Below are positions 42,685-54,577 of a DNA stretch of 64,000 bases, piece by piece. The position numbers were made by a program, and so were the translations under genes. Under the pieces are notes generated by a model. That model saw nothing but the letters and a program-made list of their open reading frames with translations. It was not told the origin of the DNA and searched no databases. Origin of the DNA: Thalassotalea agarivorans. Its GTDB lineage: Bacteria; Pseudomonadota; Gammaproteobacteria; Enterobacterales; Alteromonadaceae. Positions within the stretch are counted from its first letter, which is position 1. The number at the start of each line of letters is the position of its first letter. The DNA lies in NCBI RefSeq assembly GCF_030295955.1, contig NZ_AP027363.1, forward strand, positions 1,178,001-1,242,000, read 5' to 3'.

Positions 42685-43329
42685 CTATGCTTGATACAAT
42701 TGATGCTGTTTAATGTAGCTTAATACGGCTTTGGGCAGGGGTATTTCGTTGCTATTATCTGTGCCTTGTACAATAGCTTGTCTAAGCTCGGTTGATGACA
42801 TATCGGCGGCAAAAGGTGGCGTAAAAATGATTTGACCTGCTTGCGCGTATTCAGTGGCTTTAGCGTTGGCAATAATTGCCTTTACGGTATCGTTTGCTTT
42901 GTTTGGATCGAACCCCGGCCTGGTTGTTACCACAAGATGGCAAAGGGTTAGTATCTGCTCGTAGTTTTTCCATGTGTTAAAACTTAACAAAGAGTCCATA
43001 CCAATCAAGAAATAAATAACTCGGTCAGGCTGCGCTTGCTTTAGCTCTTTTAGTGTATCCACTGTAAAGGATGGCGCATTACGTGATAGCTCGCGTAAGT
43101 CCAAATTTAATCTAGGCTGCTGTTTTATGGCAAGCTCAAGCATAGCAACGCGATGTTCTACCGACGTTTTTGTGCTGTTTTTGTGCGGCGGAATAAATGC
43201 GGGCATCAGGGAAACCTTGTCTAGCCCAAGGAAATCTGCGACATGATTAGCCATCGCAATATGCCCATTGTGCACGGGATCAAAGGTGCCACCTAATAGG
43301 GCGATAGCACTGTTGTTATTGTGCGACAT
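42685..43329 (-). CDS. nadD: Nicotinate-nucleotide adenylyltransferase
   Basis: The 214-aa product makes deamido-NAD from nicotinate mononucleotide and ATP. The nucleotidyltransferase motif GGTFDPVHNGH is at about residues 14-24, and a SSTELR motif near the C-terminus is the second hallmark. The start overlaps the holA 3' end by 14 nt, so they are coupled. Confidence 0.97.
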   Translation of the reverse strand: MSHNNNSAIALLGGTFDPVHNGHIAMANHVADFLGLDKVSLMPAFIPPHKNSTKTSVEHRVAMLELAIKQQPRLNLDLRELSRNAPSFTVDTLKELKQAQPDRVIYFLIGMDSLLSFNTWKNYEQILTLCHLVVTTRPGFDPNKANDTVKAIIANAKATEYAQAGQIIFTPPFAADMSSTELRQAIVQGTDNSNEIPLPKAVLSYIKQHQLYQA

Positions 43330-44362
43330 AATCTAATGAATAGTGCTGTAAAGTTTCACCATGGTACAAGGCGACACATAGGTCGGTAAGCAACACAAAC
43401 GGGTCAAATTCACTGGCACTTTTTAAGGTAAAATCGACTTGCGCAATGCGTTTAAGCACTTCATTAAGGTTGTCCATGGAAATGCTTTGCAGGGCTTTTT
43501 GATAAAGTGCTGTTTTGTTTTTCCACACTTTATGATCGCTTAATACTTGGTTAACATCACTGCCTTGTTGCAATGCCGCTTTCATGGCATAGAGCTGTGA
43601 ACACTCTTTGTGCAAGGTCCAAATCAATTGTCCCGCTGCTACCCCTTCATGTTTCATGCTGTTAAGCATGTCGGCGCATTTAGCGACATCGCCTTGCAGA
43701 AGTGTATCGGTTAGTTGAAACGGGTTGAATTTTGCTTGCTTAGTTACGATAGATTCAGCGATCTCTTGGGTAATGGTTTGCCCTTGATAGCTAATAGCAA
43801 GTTTTGCTAATTCTTGATCGAGTGACGGTAGGTTACCTTCGAATAACTGTGCTAGTAACTGAGGCACATTGCCAGCTAAGCGTAGCTGATGAAAATGAGC
43901 ACGCTGATTAACCCAGTTAATAAGGTGTTTGCCGTCAATGTCGTAAACAGGTAGAAAAATAGCCTCTGCAGACAAGGCCTTAAACCACTTTCGCTTTTGT
44001 GCTTGTGCGTCTAAACGAGGCCCATGGATAATCAGAACGATATCAGGGGATATGTCTTCGCTTATCGCTATAAGGTGATTACTGGCTTGTTCATTAAGTT
44101 TTGAAGAGTGCAACGACAGCACTATGACTTTGCGCTGCGCGAACAAGCTCATCGCTTGATATTCTTGTCTCAGCTCCTGCCAATCAAACCCATCGTCTGC
44201 ACTAAAGTTAATAACTTCCTCAAACCCTTGGATGGGAGCAAGTTGTTTAATTTGATTGAGCGCGTCGAGTTTTTGCCAAGGTTCATCACCAAAAATCAAC
44301 CAAAACGGTGCCAACGGCTTGTTGAGCTGCTGTTGAAGTTGATTATGGTAAATTCTCGCCAT
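43316..44362 (-). CDS. holA: DNA polymerase III subunit delta
   Basis: The 348-aa product is the clamp-loader wrench that opens the sliding clamp. The family start (MARIYHNQLQQQLNKPLAPFWLIFGDEP) and three-domain length (E. coli 343 aa) fit. Its Walker A-like site is not functional, as usual in delta. It lies 3 bp after lptE and overlaps nadD. Confidence 0.96.
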   Translation of the reverse strand: MARIYHNQLQQQLNKPLAPFWLIFGDEPWQKLDALNQIKQLAPIQGFEEVINFSADDGFDWQELRQEYQAMSLFAQRKVIVLSLHSSKLNEQASNHLIAISEDISPDIVLIIHGPRLDAQAQKRKWFKALSAEAIFLPVYDIDGKHLINWVNQRAHFHQLRLAGNVPQLLAQLFEGNLPSLDQELAKLAISYQGQTITQEIAESIVTKQAKFNPFQLTDTLLQGDVAKCADMLNSMKHEGVAAGQLIWTLHKECSQLYAMKAALQQGSDVNQVLSDHKVWKNKTALYQKALQSISMDNLNEVLKRIAQVDFTLKSASEFDPFVLLTDLCVALYHGETLQHYSLDYVAQ

Positions 44363-44365
44363 TGG

Positions 44366-44866
44366 CTAATCCACAGAAATACTGGCCATGTCGCGTAAGA
44401 TCTTGTCTGCCGCTTCAATACGCATTTCTTTTAGCATCAAGTTAAGCTCTCGGCTTTTTGCCAAAGCAACACGTGGATCTTCTTGATAATCGCGATTTAG
44501 TTCAAAAACAAATTCGCGTGGCGATTTGTCTTTAAAACGAATTTGATAGCGAACGGTGTAAATCAATTCGTATTCAGCTACTTGGCCATTTGGAAACAAT
44601 GACAAGGTACGTCTATCAAGCTTGTCTTGCATTAAGTAAAGCTCTGGTACATTAGCGTCAAAGTTAGGCACGATAGTAATTTGATTGTTGGCTAGGTGAC
44701 GTTTAACTTCGCGGGTTAACTCGCCGTGATTATCAACAGACGTTACATTTAACGTTTGTAATTCAGGGGCAATTAAGTAACTGCCGCGAAGTCGAAAGCC
44801 ACAGCTCGCTACTGTGCTTAACAATGAAAGCACTAATAGCGAGGTTTTTAGCCAAGAAGGGATCAT
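44366..44866 (-). CDS. lptE: LPS-assembly lipoprotein LptE
   Basis: The 166-aa product plugs the LptD barrel that inserts LPS in the outer membrane. The signal peptide ends with a lipoprotein cysteine in VASCGFRLRG, the usual CGFxLRG start of mature LptE. It follows leuS by 1 bp and precedes holA, the standard order. Confidence 0.94.
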   Translation of the reverse strand: MIPSWLKTSLLVLSLLSTVASCGFRLRGSYLIAPELQTLNVTSVDNHGELTREVKRHLANNQITIVPNFDANVPELYLMQDKLDRRTLSLFPNGQVAEYELIYTVRYQIRFKDKSPREFVFELNRDYQEDPRVALAKSRELNLMLKEMRIEAADKILRDMASISVD

Positions 44867-44867
44867 C

Positions 44868-47462
<2,595 letters not shown>

Positions 47463-47709
47463 TTACCCATCTTTACGCCAATGGGAATACTTAATTTTCA
47501 AATGACGCATAGAATACCTGATTTCGCTGTATTATCACAAGTTTAAAAAGGTCAAAAAACAGTTAAAAAAAGGATGAATTTAAGCCTTTTGTGAAAAATT
47601 GAAAAATGCTGACAGAAAGTTTTTACATTTGCGTAATTAGGAGTACACTGAAATTAAATCCTGCCCCAAAACGATTTAGTTCATAACACGTCGCATTAAG
47701 AGGAACTTT

Positions 47710-50103
47710 ATGACTCAAACTGTTGAACGATTACGCCTTTCACCTCATCAACTAACCTCAAAATTATCGGCTCAATTATTTGAACGAGCAAGCATAGAAA
47801 CCAATCAACCCTTTATCGGCCATGAACGTGCGAAAGACGCATTAGCGTTTGGCTTGGTGATGCAAGCACCCGGTTTTAATGTATATGCAATGGGTGATCA
47901 TGGTACCGGCAGACAAACGCTGATCAAGCAAATGTTAGCGGCGCAAGCTAAACGTGAGGAAACGCCGGAAGAGTGGTGCTACATCAACAATTTTGACAAC
48001 AGTCATGAACCCTACAAACTCTATGTTAGCCCAGGTGATGGTAAGCAGTTACTTGCGCGTATGAACACCTTTATCGATGAGCTACTTGATTTATTCCCTG
48101 AAGTGTTCGACAACCCAGGCTATCAGCGTCAAAAAGCTGCGGTTGATAGAGAGTTTAACCAAAGGTACGACGAAGCCTTAGCTAATGTAGAACAAATTGC
48201 GTTGCAAAACGACGTGGTGTTGTACGAAGAAAAGGGCGAAGTGGGCTTTGCACCACTGGTTGATGGTAAGCCGTTAAACGATGAAGAGTTTAGCAAGCTA
48301 GACGAAGCGCAGCGCGAAAAGTTTTATGAATTATTAACCAAACTCGAAGGTTTGCTTGCTGAGCAATTGCTTGAGCTACCGCTGTGGAAACGTGAATCTT
48401 CAGATAAATTGCGCAAATTGAAATTTGATACCGCCGAGCAGGCCATTCGTCCACTCTTAAAAGAGCTTGAGCACGAATTTGCAGCGAACTTAGGAGTATT
48501 AAAGTATTTAAAAACGGTAAAGGCACACATTGTTGATGTGGTTCTAGAGCTGCTTGTGGAAGAAAGCAACAACGAAAACACCAATACCACTGAAAAGGAT
48601 TTACGCAAACTTATGGTAGAAAAGTTTCTGCCTAATTTGCTTGTTGATCGCTCTAAAGACGAAGGCGCGCCTGTTGTTTATGAGCAAAACCCAACGTATC
48701 AAAACTTGTTTGGCCATGTCGACTTTTCAACCTTTCAAGGGGCAAGTTACACTAGCTATCGCTTGATAAGACCAGGCGCATTGCATAAAGCCAACGGCGG
48801 TTACTTGTTGCTTGAAGCAGAAAAGTTGTTAACCCAGCCTATGGTGTGGGCGCGCTTAAAACTGGCGTTAAAAACCCAAAAAGTGACCATAGAAAACCCT
48901 TATTCAGAATTCACTCAGCCGGGCGCATACAGCTTAAAACCTGAAGAAATTCCGTTAAAAGTTAAGGTCATTTTATTAGGTGACCCGTCATTGTATTACA
49001 CGCTACAAGACCTCGATCAGGAATTTACTGAGCTATTTAGAGTGCTTGCAGATTTTGATAGACACCTTAAAAAAGATGAAAACAATTTAGTTGCGTACGG
49101 TAAGTTAATTCGCCAACGCGCAGCGAAATACAATTATCCTGAAGTCACCAATGAAGCCATTGCTGAGCTAGTGCGCTACGCCTTAAGAAAAGCCGAGCAT
49201 CAGCAAAAATTGTCTGCCAATATTACCCAGGTCAATGATCTGCTCGACGAAGCCTATTATATTTGGCACCAATCTGGCAGCGACGGCGAATTAACGGAGC
49301 AGTTTGTTACTTTAGCACTGGCTGCAAAAAAACGCCGAACCGGTCGTTTGAGTGAAACTTGGTTAAGCGAAATTAAAGAGTCGCAGGTGCTTATCAGCAC
49401 GCAAGGTAAACAAGTGGGTAAAGTTAATGGCTTAACCGTACTTGAAATTGGCGATAGCGTATTTGGTACACCGGCACGAATTACGGCCACTGTATATGCA
49501 GGTTCAGGTGGTGTCACCGATATTGAGCGAGAAGTTGATTTAGGTAAATCGATTCACTCAAAAGGGGTGTTGCTACTCACCGGTTATCTTGGCCATAAAT
49601 ATGGGCAAGAATTTCCAGTAACGATTTCTGCTAACATCGCTATTGAACAAAGTTATGGCCATATCGATGGCGACAGCGCTTCAATGGCTGAGCTATGCGC
49701 TTTGGTGTCTGCGATATCACATATGCCAATTGACCAAGGTATAGCCATTACTGGCTCGATTAACCAACATGGGCAAGTGCAATCCATTGGTGGTGTGAAC
49801 GAGAAAATCGAAGGCTTCTACCGTCTGTGCAAAGATAAAGGCTTAACCGGTAAACAGGGCGTAATTATTCCGCAAACCAATGTTATTAACTTAATGTTGT
49901 CAGACGAAGTTATGGAGGCGGTTAGCAACAATATGTTTAACATATATGCCGTCGACGATATCGACCAAGCCTTAGAAGTGTTAATGGATACGCAAGCAGG
50001 GGAGTTAGGTTCAACCGGCCGTTATCCTCGCAAGTCGATACACGGTATGGTGCTAGACAAGCTCAAAACGTTTGAAGCCTTGTTACATGGAAATGACGAT
50101 TAA
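47710..50103 (+). CDS. Lon-family ATP-dependent protease, AAA_32 type
   Basis: The 797-aa product belongs to the YcbZ/LonC-like branch: an unusual N-terminal AAA part (residues ~1-500, with a helical insertion about 130-270) and a C-terminal Lon protease domain. The P-loop reads GDHGTGRQT (62-70), with arginine instead of the Walker A lysine, as is usual in this branch. The proteolytic dyad is Ser656 (GDSASM) and Lys699 (GGVNEKIEG). Substrates are unknown. AGAGGAA precedes the ATG. It is a single gene, divergent from leuS across 262 bp. Confidence 0.92.
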   Translation: MTQTVERLRLSPHQLTSKLSAQLFERASIETNQPFIGHERAKDALAFGLVMQAPGFNVYAMGDHGTGRQTLIKQMLAAQAKREETPEEWCYINNFDNSHEPYKLYVSPGDGKQLLARMNTFIDELLDLFPEVFDNPGYQRQKAAVDREFNQRYDEALANVEQIALQNDVVLYEEKGEVGFAPLVDGKPLNDEEFSKLDEAQREKFYELLTKLEGLLAEQLLELPLWKRESSDKLRKLKFDTAEQAIRPLLKELEHEFAANLGVLKYLKTVKAHIVDVVLELLVEESNNENTNTTEKDLRKLMVEKFLPNLLVDRSKDEGAPVVYEQNPTYQNLFGHVDFSTFQGASYTSYRLIRPGALHKANGGYLLLEAEKLLTQPMVWARLKLALKTQKVTIENPYSEFTQPGAYSLKPEEIPLKVKVILLGDPSLYYTLQDLDQEFTELFRVLADFDRHLKKDENNLVAYGKLIRQRAAKYNYPEVTNEAIAELVRYALRKAEHQQKLSANITQVNDLLDEAYYIWHQSGSDGELTEQFVTLALAAKKRRTGRLSETWLSEIKESQVLISTQGKQVGKVNGLTVLEIGDSVFGTPARITATVYAGSGGVTDIEREVDLGKSIHSKGVLLLTGYLGHKYGQEFPVTISANIAIEQSYGHIDGDSASMAELCALVSAISHMPIDQGIAITGSINQHGQVQSIGGVNEKIEGFYRLCKDKGLTGKQGVIIPQTNVINLMLSDEVMEAVSNNMFNIYAVDDIDQALEVLMDTQAGELGSTGRYPRKSIHGMVLDKLKTFEALLHGNDD

Positions 50104-50284
50104 TTTAAACCTTTTCGTTAGTTAATGTAACTAATAGAGTGTGAAAATAACTAAATAATAGCTTGTTGCCACCAACTAATAGCATGGTGTGTTTATTTAA
50201 GTTGCTGTATTTAAATGAAAAATCAATGTTGGCAAGCTAATTGTATAGTGTTTGGTGAACATAAAATAGAAAAGGGATTCATAC

Positions 50285-51112
50285 ATGAACTTAGTTAAAT
50301 CTACTCTCGCTGTTACGTCATACCTGCTACTTACAGGCTGTGTCGTGGTGTCTTATCCGTCGTACGCTGGCAGCGACCTTGTTGCAGAAAAGGAACTAAC
50401 GCTTCCTAGCGCGAGTTTAAAAACGTTAGACGTTGAAGCAGGTGCTGGCGAACTAATTATTGAAGGTAAAGATGGCATTAGCGAAATTACCGTGAATGCT
50501 AAAGTGTATGCTGACGACTCAGACTTCGAAGACTATACCCTAACGCTCGATACCTCAGGCAAAACTGCAAAACTAGTGTCTGAAATCGATAATAGTTTTA
50601 GTTGGGGCGATGGTCCTAATGCCTATATCGATGTGCGCGTAACTGTGCCAAGCGAACTGTTCTTATCGGTTGAAGATGGTTCGGGCAGCATGCATATTAC
50701 CAGCATGAAAAATGGTGCGGATATTACCGATGGTTCAGGTAGCCTTGTGATAGAAAATGTCGCTGGCGAAGTTAAAGTCAACGACGGTAGCGGTTCATTA
50801 ACCATTTCAAGCGTTACTGGCAATTTGGACGTTAATGATGGTTCGGGTTCACTAGAGATTAGTGAAGTCGGTGGCAGTTTGGAGGTCAATGACGGCTCCG
50901 GCTCAATTGAAATTAGTAATGTTGGTGGCGACGCGAACATTGACGACGGTTCAGGTAGTTTAACGGTTCGTGACGTCAAAGGCGTTGTAACAATTGACGA
51001 CGGTAGTGGCGGCATTGATGTGCGCAGAGCGGGTGGCGTTAACATTATTGAAGCGGGCTCTGGCGGCTTAACTATCAAGGACGTAGAAGGAAACTTCGAA
51101 ATCGATAGTTAA
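50285..51112 (+). CDS. Repeat lipoprotein, DUF4097-like beta-solenoid
   Basis: The 275-aa product has a lipobox (LLTGC, about residue 19), a short leader domain (about 30-125), and then about eight tandem ~19-residue repeats of the form DGSGSLxIxxVxGxxxVN (about 128-270). Such regular short beta turns predict a right-handed beta-solenoid, as in DUF4097 proteins. It is probably anchored in the envelope; function unknown. The DNA of the repeats is also similar (GACGGTTCAGG-like), so the repeat number may vary. AAAAGGGA lies before the ATG. Its terminator was split by the IS4 element. Confidence 0.8.
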   Translation: MNLVKSTLAVTSYLLLTGCVVVSYPSYAGSDLVAEKELTLPSASLKTLDVEAGAGELIIEGKDGISEITVNAKVYADDSDFEDYTLTLDTSGKTAKLVSEIDNSFSWGDGPNAYIDVRVTVPSELFLSVEDGSGSMHITSMKNGADITDGSGSLVIENVAGEVKVNDGSGSLTISSVTGNLDVNDGSGSLEISEVGGSLEVNDGSGSIEISNVGGDANIDDGSGSLTVRDVKGVVTIDDGSGGIDVRRAGGVNIIEAGSGGLTIKDVEGNFEIDS

Positions 51113-51133
51113 TACGTTGGCAACAAGTTAGCG

Positions 51134-51153
51134 AAAAAGGCCGCTTAATTGCG
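51134..51153 (+). terminator. Left half of an intrinsic terminator split by IS4
   Basis: The arm AAAAAGGCCGC (51134-51144) pairs with GCGGTCTTTTT, now at 52599-52609 on the far side of the IS. The original 11-bp stem with loop TTAATT and a T5 tail would have ended the lipoprotein transcript. In the present form the T tract is gone from the lipoprotein side. Confidence 0.8.
51142..51153. repeat. Target-site duplication of IS4, left copy
   Basis: CGCTTAATTGCG is repeated exactly at 52590-52601, bordering the IS on both sides. Twelve bp agrees with the 11-13 bp typical of IS4 proper. Confidence 0.92.
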
Positions 51154-52589
51154 CAATGCTGTTCACTTTAGTGGAGCAGCATTGCGATTAATTGGATAAC
51201 GGGTCTTTGATATCTTTACCGCCCTAGGTCTTGATGGCCTAGGGCGGTTTTCTTTGAAGAGCATGGTCAAGTCACCTCGAAGCTGAGCTAATCGTTTTGG
51301 TGTATTACCAGGTGATAGCGCTTTTGCCATCACTTTCAATTGACTGGCGATGAACTGGCAAGCATATTTGAAACTAATTTCGTTAGGAGCTCTTTGATGA
51401 GAAACGGCCGCTTGACTAGCTTCTCTTCGAACAAGGTTGTAACCCAGCACAAGTCCCCATAACTCTTGATATACAAGATCAACTGTTTTGCTTCTAAGGG
51501 TGATCGCATTGTGTTGCATTGATGATTTGATGTCTCGGTAACCTAGCTCAATTTCCCAACGCTCATGGTATAACTCGGCAACATCTTGAGCGTTGTATTT
51601 ATCACGAGGTAATGATGTGAATACCGTTTTTACTTTGCCAGCAACTTCATACGTTACAGCCCTAACTTTCCAAGTTTCCGGTAAGTCAGGATTCTTCTTT
51701 CTTGCCTGAGGGGAGACCTTCATCTCGACCAATTGGTCATTACTTTCTTGCTTGTCGAGCAGCGTGTACTTTAAACCTTTTCTTGCGGGAATAAGCCAAT
51801 GACTGTTGTCTCCCAGTTTGTTTATACCCAGAAGTAGCTCTGCGCTATAGAAACCTTTGTCTAGTAGGGTAACTGAGTTATCTGGCAACTTATCCATGAA
51901 CCCCTTTGCGAGAGGAATTTCACCTTTTCGATAAGGGCTTATATCGCCATCAACAATCACATGAGAGCGAACATTCATTAGCGTCACGAGCCTTAACATA
52001 GGAAATGGCGTTTGCCGATTTGTGCTCGTATTTCCAGAGCCGAAATGCTCACGTAATTCAGGCGTATCATTTGTGCGAAATAAAGCCCCATCAACAGCAA
52101 AAACCTGAAGGCCGTGCCAAGTGTCACCTGGGTAACGCTCTAATCCCCATTGGTTGCTGCATTGCCTAAATAGCCATGCCATCGATTCAGAGCCAAGACG
52201 TTTTCTCGCTTCGGTTAATGCACTTTTAGCTAAAAGTTTTTCATCAGCTAAGCCTTCAGCACATATGTTCATACGCCTTGCTACTTCAGCAATCGGTTCG
52301 TTTCTAAAAAATGCCATACCAACTACCAACCAAAGCACCATATCACTGGGCAAACGCCGTCTTCGGATTGTAGCTTTGGCTGACAACCCTGTCGCTTGAT
52401 AAACCCAATCGTCAGGAATGTGCTCACAAAAGGTGGTTAACTTGGCAATATCTACTGGGGATTCTTCGATAAAATCGTGAAACTGGGTGAAGGCAGGCAT
52501 AAAAAAATCCGTAATCAGAAAACTGACTACGGATTTTGCACGATCATTTGGATCGGTCAACTGATCACATTCTTAATAGATCAGCATTG
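51154..52589 (-). mobile_element. IS4-family insertion sequence (1,436 bp)
   Basis: The ends are inverted repeats beginning CAATGCTG (left at 51154, right inverted at 52589), with about 15 of 20 bases matching; the right end continues like the E. coli IS4 end (GATCAGTTGACCGATC). It is flanked by a perfect 12-bp duplication and holds one intact transposase gene. A further near-perfect hairpin (CAATGCTG/CAGCATTG) lies inside the left end at 51154-51186. Confidence 0.95.
51163..52560 (-). CDS. IS4-family transposase
   Basis: The 465-aa product has the DDE fold of IS4: D157 (FAVDGALFR), D234 (LLDKGFY) and the YREK signature Y331-R334-E338-K345 (YHERWEIELGYRDIK). The sequence is clearly alike E. 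coli IS4 transposase (442 aa) along its length. The frame is intact, so the element may be mobile. A Met at residue 21 is an alternative start nearer the family length. Confidence 0.95.
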   Translation of the reverse strand: MTDPNDRAKSVVSFLITDFFMPAFTQFHDFIEESPVDIAKLTTFCEHIPDDWVYQATGLSAKATIRRRRLPSDMVLWLVVGMAFFRNEPIAEVARRMNICAEGLADEKLLAKSALTEARKRLGSESMAWLFRQCSNQWGLERYPGDTWHGLQVFAVDGALFRTNDTPELREHFGSGNTSTNRQTPFPMLRLVTLMNVRSHVIVDGDISPYRKGEIPLAKGFMDKLPDNSVTLLDKGFYSAELLLGINKLGDNSHWLIPARKGLKYTLLDKQESNDQLVEMKVSPQARKKNPDLPETWKVRAVTYEVAGKVKTVFTSLPRDKYNAQDVAELYHERWEIELGYRDIKSSMQHNAITLRSKTVDLVYQELWGLVLGYNLVRREASQAAVSHQRAPNEISFKYACQFIASQLKVMAKALSPGNTPKRLAQLRGDLTMLFKENRPRPSRPRAVKISKTRYPINRNAAPLK

Positions 52590-52601
52590 CGCTTAATTGC
52601 G
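52590..52601. repeat. Target-site duplication of IS4, right copy
   Basis: CGCTTAATTGCG, identical to the left copy at 51142-51153. Confidence 0.92.
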
Positions 52602-52632
52602 GTCTTTTTGTTTGAAAATTACACAATTTTAC

Positions 52633-52660
52633 TTGTTTAATTACGAAAGCGCTGTATAAT
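52633..52660 (+). promoter_or_regulatory. Promoter of deaD
   Basis: TTGTTT (52633-52638) and TATAAT (52655-52660) are spaced by 16 bp. The start of transcription would be near 52667, giving a ~154-nt leader. The IS4 element ends only 43 bp upstream of the -35. Confidence 0.7.
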
Positions 52661-52668
52661 GCGCGCCT

Positions 52669-52805
52669 CTCGTGAGTAAGGACTTACGAGGTTGGACGGG
52701 GATCCCGCCATAACGACTTCATTGGATGCGGTAGAGATTGTGTGTGAGTAAGTCATTTGGTGGTACCTCAATGTGTATTTGAGTGTTTGTAGTAAACACC
52801 ACCAA
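52669..52805 (+). promoter_or_regulatory. Structured 5' leader of deaD
   Basis: The leader has a 9-bp stem (52669-52677 with 52682-52690, loop AAGG) at its 5' end and a longer-range stem TTGGTGGT/ACCACCAA (52757-52764 with 52798-52805) right before the start codon. Cold-shock mRNAs including deaD/csdA in E. coli have long leaders that control translation by temperature; the same is inferred here. Confidence 0.5.
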
Positions 52806-52820
52806 TAGAAGACAAATTGC

Positions 52821-54557
52821 ATGACAGACTCAATCAATGCTGCGATCGGCTTTGACGCCCTCGGCTTGCCTGAAAATATTTTATCTTCGCTTGAAACATT
52901 AGGTTTCGAGCAAGCCACTGCTATTCAAGCACAAACTATTCCTCATTTGCTCTCTGGCAAAGATGTACTAGGTGAAGCACAAACCGGTACAGGTAAAACT
53001 GCTGCCTTTGGTTTACCAGCACTTTCATCAGTTGATGTATCGGTTAAAAAACCACAAGTATTAGTACTTGCACCGACACGCGAACTTGCTATTCAGGTAT
53101 CTGAAGCCATGCAATCTTTCGCGAAACAAATTAAAGGTTTGCGTGTTGCCACAATTTACGGTGGTCAATCATATGGTCCGCAATTAGGGCAATTAGAGCG
53201 CGGTGCGCAAGTGGTTGTGGGCACGCCAGGTCGTGTAATGGACCACATTCGTCGCAAGAGCTTGAAGTTAGACAATATTAATTTCTGCGTACTTGATGAA
53301 GCCGATGAAATGTTAAACATGGGCTTTTTAGAAGATATCGAATGGATTCTTGAGCACCTTTCAAGTGATGCTCAAATGGCGCTATTTTCAGCGACCATGC
53401 CAAAGCAAATTAAGAAAGTAGCTGATCGCTTTTTGAAGTCTCCTGCACACGTTAAGATTGCGCCGGTAAACAAAGCGAAAGCAAACATCAAGCAATTAGC
53501 TTGGAAAGTAAGTGTGATTAACAAGTTAACAGCACTAGAGCGTATCGCTGAAACGGCTGACTATGATGCGATGATTATATTCGTGCGTACTCGTGCCGAT
53601 ACCGTTGAAGTAGCTGAGCGTTTAGAGCGCCAAGGTTTCCCTGCACTTGCGTTAAATGGTGATATGAACCAAGCGCAACGTGAGCGTACTGTTGACCAAA
53701 TCAAGTCAGGTAAGTCGTCTATCTTAATTGCAACCGACGTTGTTGCACGTGGTTTAGATATTCCTCGTATCGATTTAGTTATTAACTACGATTTGCCGGG
53801 CGATCACGAATCTTATGTACACCGTATTGGTCGTACAGGCCGTGCTGGTCGTGAAGGTACAGCTATTTCGTTTGTACGTCCTCGTGAACAGTATTTACTG
53901 CGCCATTATGAAAAATTAACGGCAGGCAAAATCACGCCATTTGAATTACCAACGATTCAAGAAATTGCGGCATCTCGTATTCAAAAGACGCACCAGACCT
54001 TGTTGGCGACTATTGAGAAAACAGATCTTGAAAAGATGCGTGAAATTGTTGCCAATATGGCAGAGAAATCTGAGACTGAGTTGTTAGATTTAGCTGCAGC
54101 CTTGTTGTATCAAGGTCAGCTTAAACAACCATTGCAACCAAAAGAAGATCCTAAGCCTCGTAGAGAGCGTGCTGAACGCGGTGAACGCCGCGGTAGAGAA
54201 CGTGATGAGCGTCGTGGTGGTGAGCGTGCGCCTCGTAAAATGCGTGGTCAAACGCAAGACGTTGATTTCCAGCAGTATCGTTTGGAAGTAGGTCGTTCAC
54301 ACGGTGTTAAGCCAGGTGATATTGTTGGTGCCATTGCTAATGAAATTTCATTAGACAGCCGCTACATCGGTCAAATCGACTTACACGAGCGTCACTCAAT
54401 TGTGCAACTACCAAAAGGTATGCCTGAGCATCTGTTTAAGCAGCTGAAAAAAGTGCGTGTGCGTCGTCAAGCGTTAGAAATTTCTGTTTCACAAGCACCC
54501 GTGATTGATCAGCAGGCGAAACGTCGTAAGCCGAAGTTCTCACAAAAACGTCACTAA
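52821..54557 (+). CDS. deaD: Cold-shock DEAD-box RNA helicase DeaD (CsdA)
   Basis: The 578-aa product unwinds structured RNA in ribosome assembly and mRNA decay in the cold. Helicase motifs are AQTGTGKT (I), PTRELA (Ia), DEAD (II), SAT (III), and HRIGRTGRAGR (VI). An Arg/Glu-rich linker (about residues 440-475) and a DbpA-type RNA-binding domain (about 480-555) complete it. In E. coli it follows pnp-nlpI; here it stands alone about 47 kb away. Confidence 0.96.
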   Translation: MTDSINAAIGFDALGLPENILSSLETLGFEQATAIQAQTIPHLLSGKDVLGEAQTGTGKTAAFGLPALSSVDVSVKKPQVLVLAPTRELAIQVSEAMQSFAKQIKGLRVATIYGGQSYGPQLGQLERGAQVVVGTPGRVMDHIRRKSLKLDNINFCVLDEADEMLNMGFLEDIEWILEHLSSDAQMALFSATMPKQIKKVADRFLKSPAHVKIAPVNKAKANIKQLAWKVSVINKLTALERIAETADYDAMIIFVRTRADTVEVAERLERQGFPALALNGDMNQAQRERTVDQIKSGKSSILIATDVVARGLDIPRIDLVINYDLPGDHESYVHRIGRTGRAGREGTAISFVRPREQYLLRHYEKLTAGKITPFELPTIQEIAASRIQKTHQTLLATIEKTDLEKMREIVANMAEKSETELLDLAAALLYQGQLKQPLQPKEDPKPRRERAERGERRGRERDERRGGERAPRKMRGQTQDVDFQQYRLEVGRSHGVKPGDIVGAIANEISLDSRYIGQIDLHERHSIVQLPKGMPEHLFKQLKKVRVRRQALEISVSQAPVIDQQAKRRKPKFSQKRH

Positions 54558-54577
54558 TTAACGTCGTTTTTCAAAAA

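Noticed and set aside
50680-51060. Regular DNA repeats that might suggest a CRISPR array
   Set aside because: They are coding repeats in one frame with related, not unique, intervening segments.
50623-51078. 151-codon ORF antisense to the repeat lipoprotein
   Set aside because: A shadow caused by the repeated codons of the real gene; the product is a low-complexity Pro/Ser repeat with no start signal.
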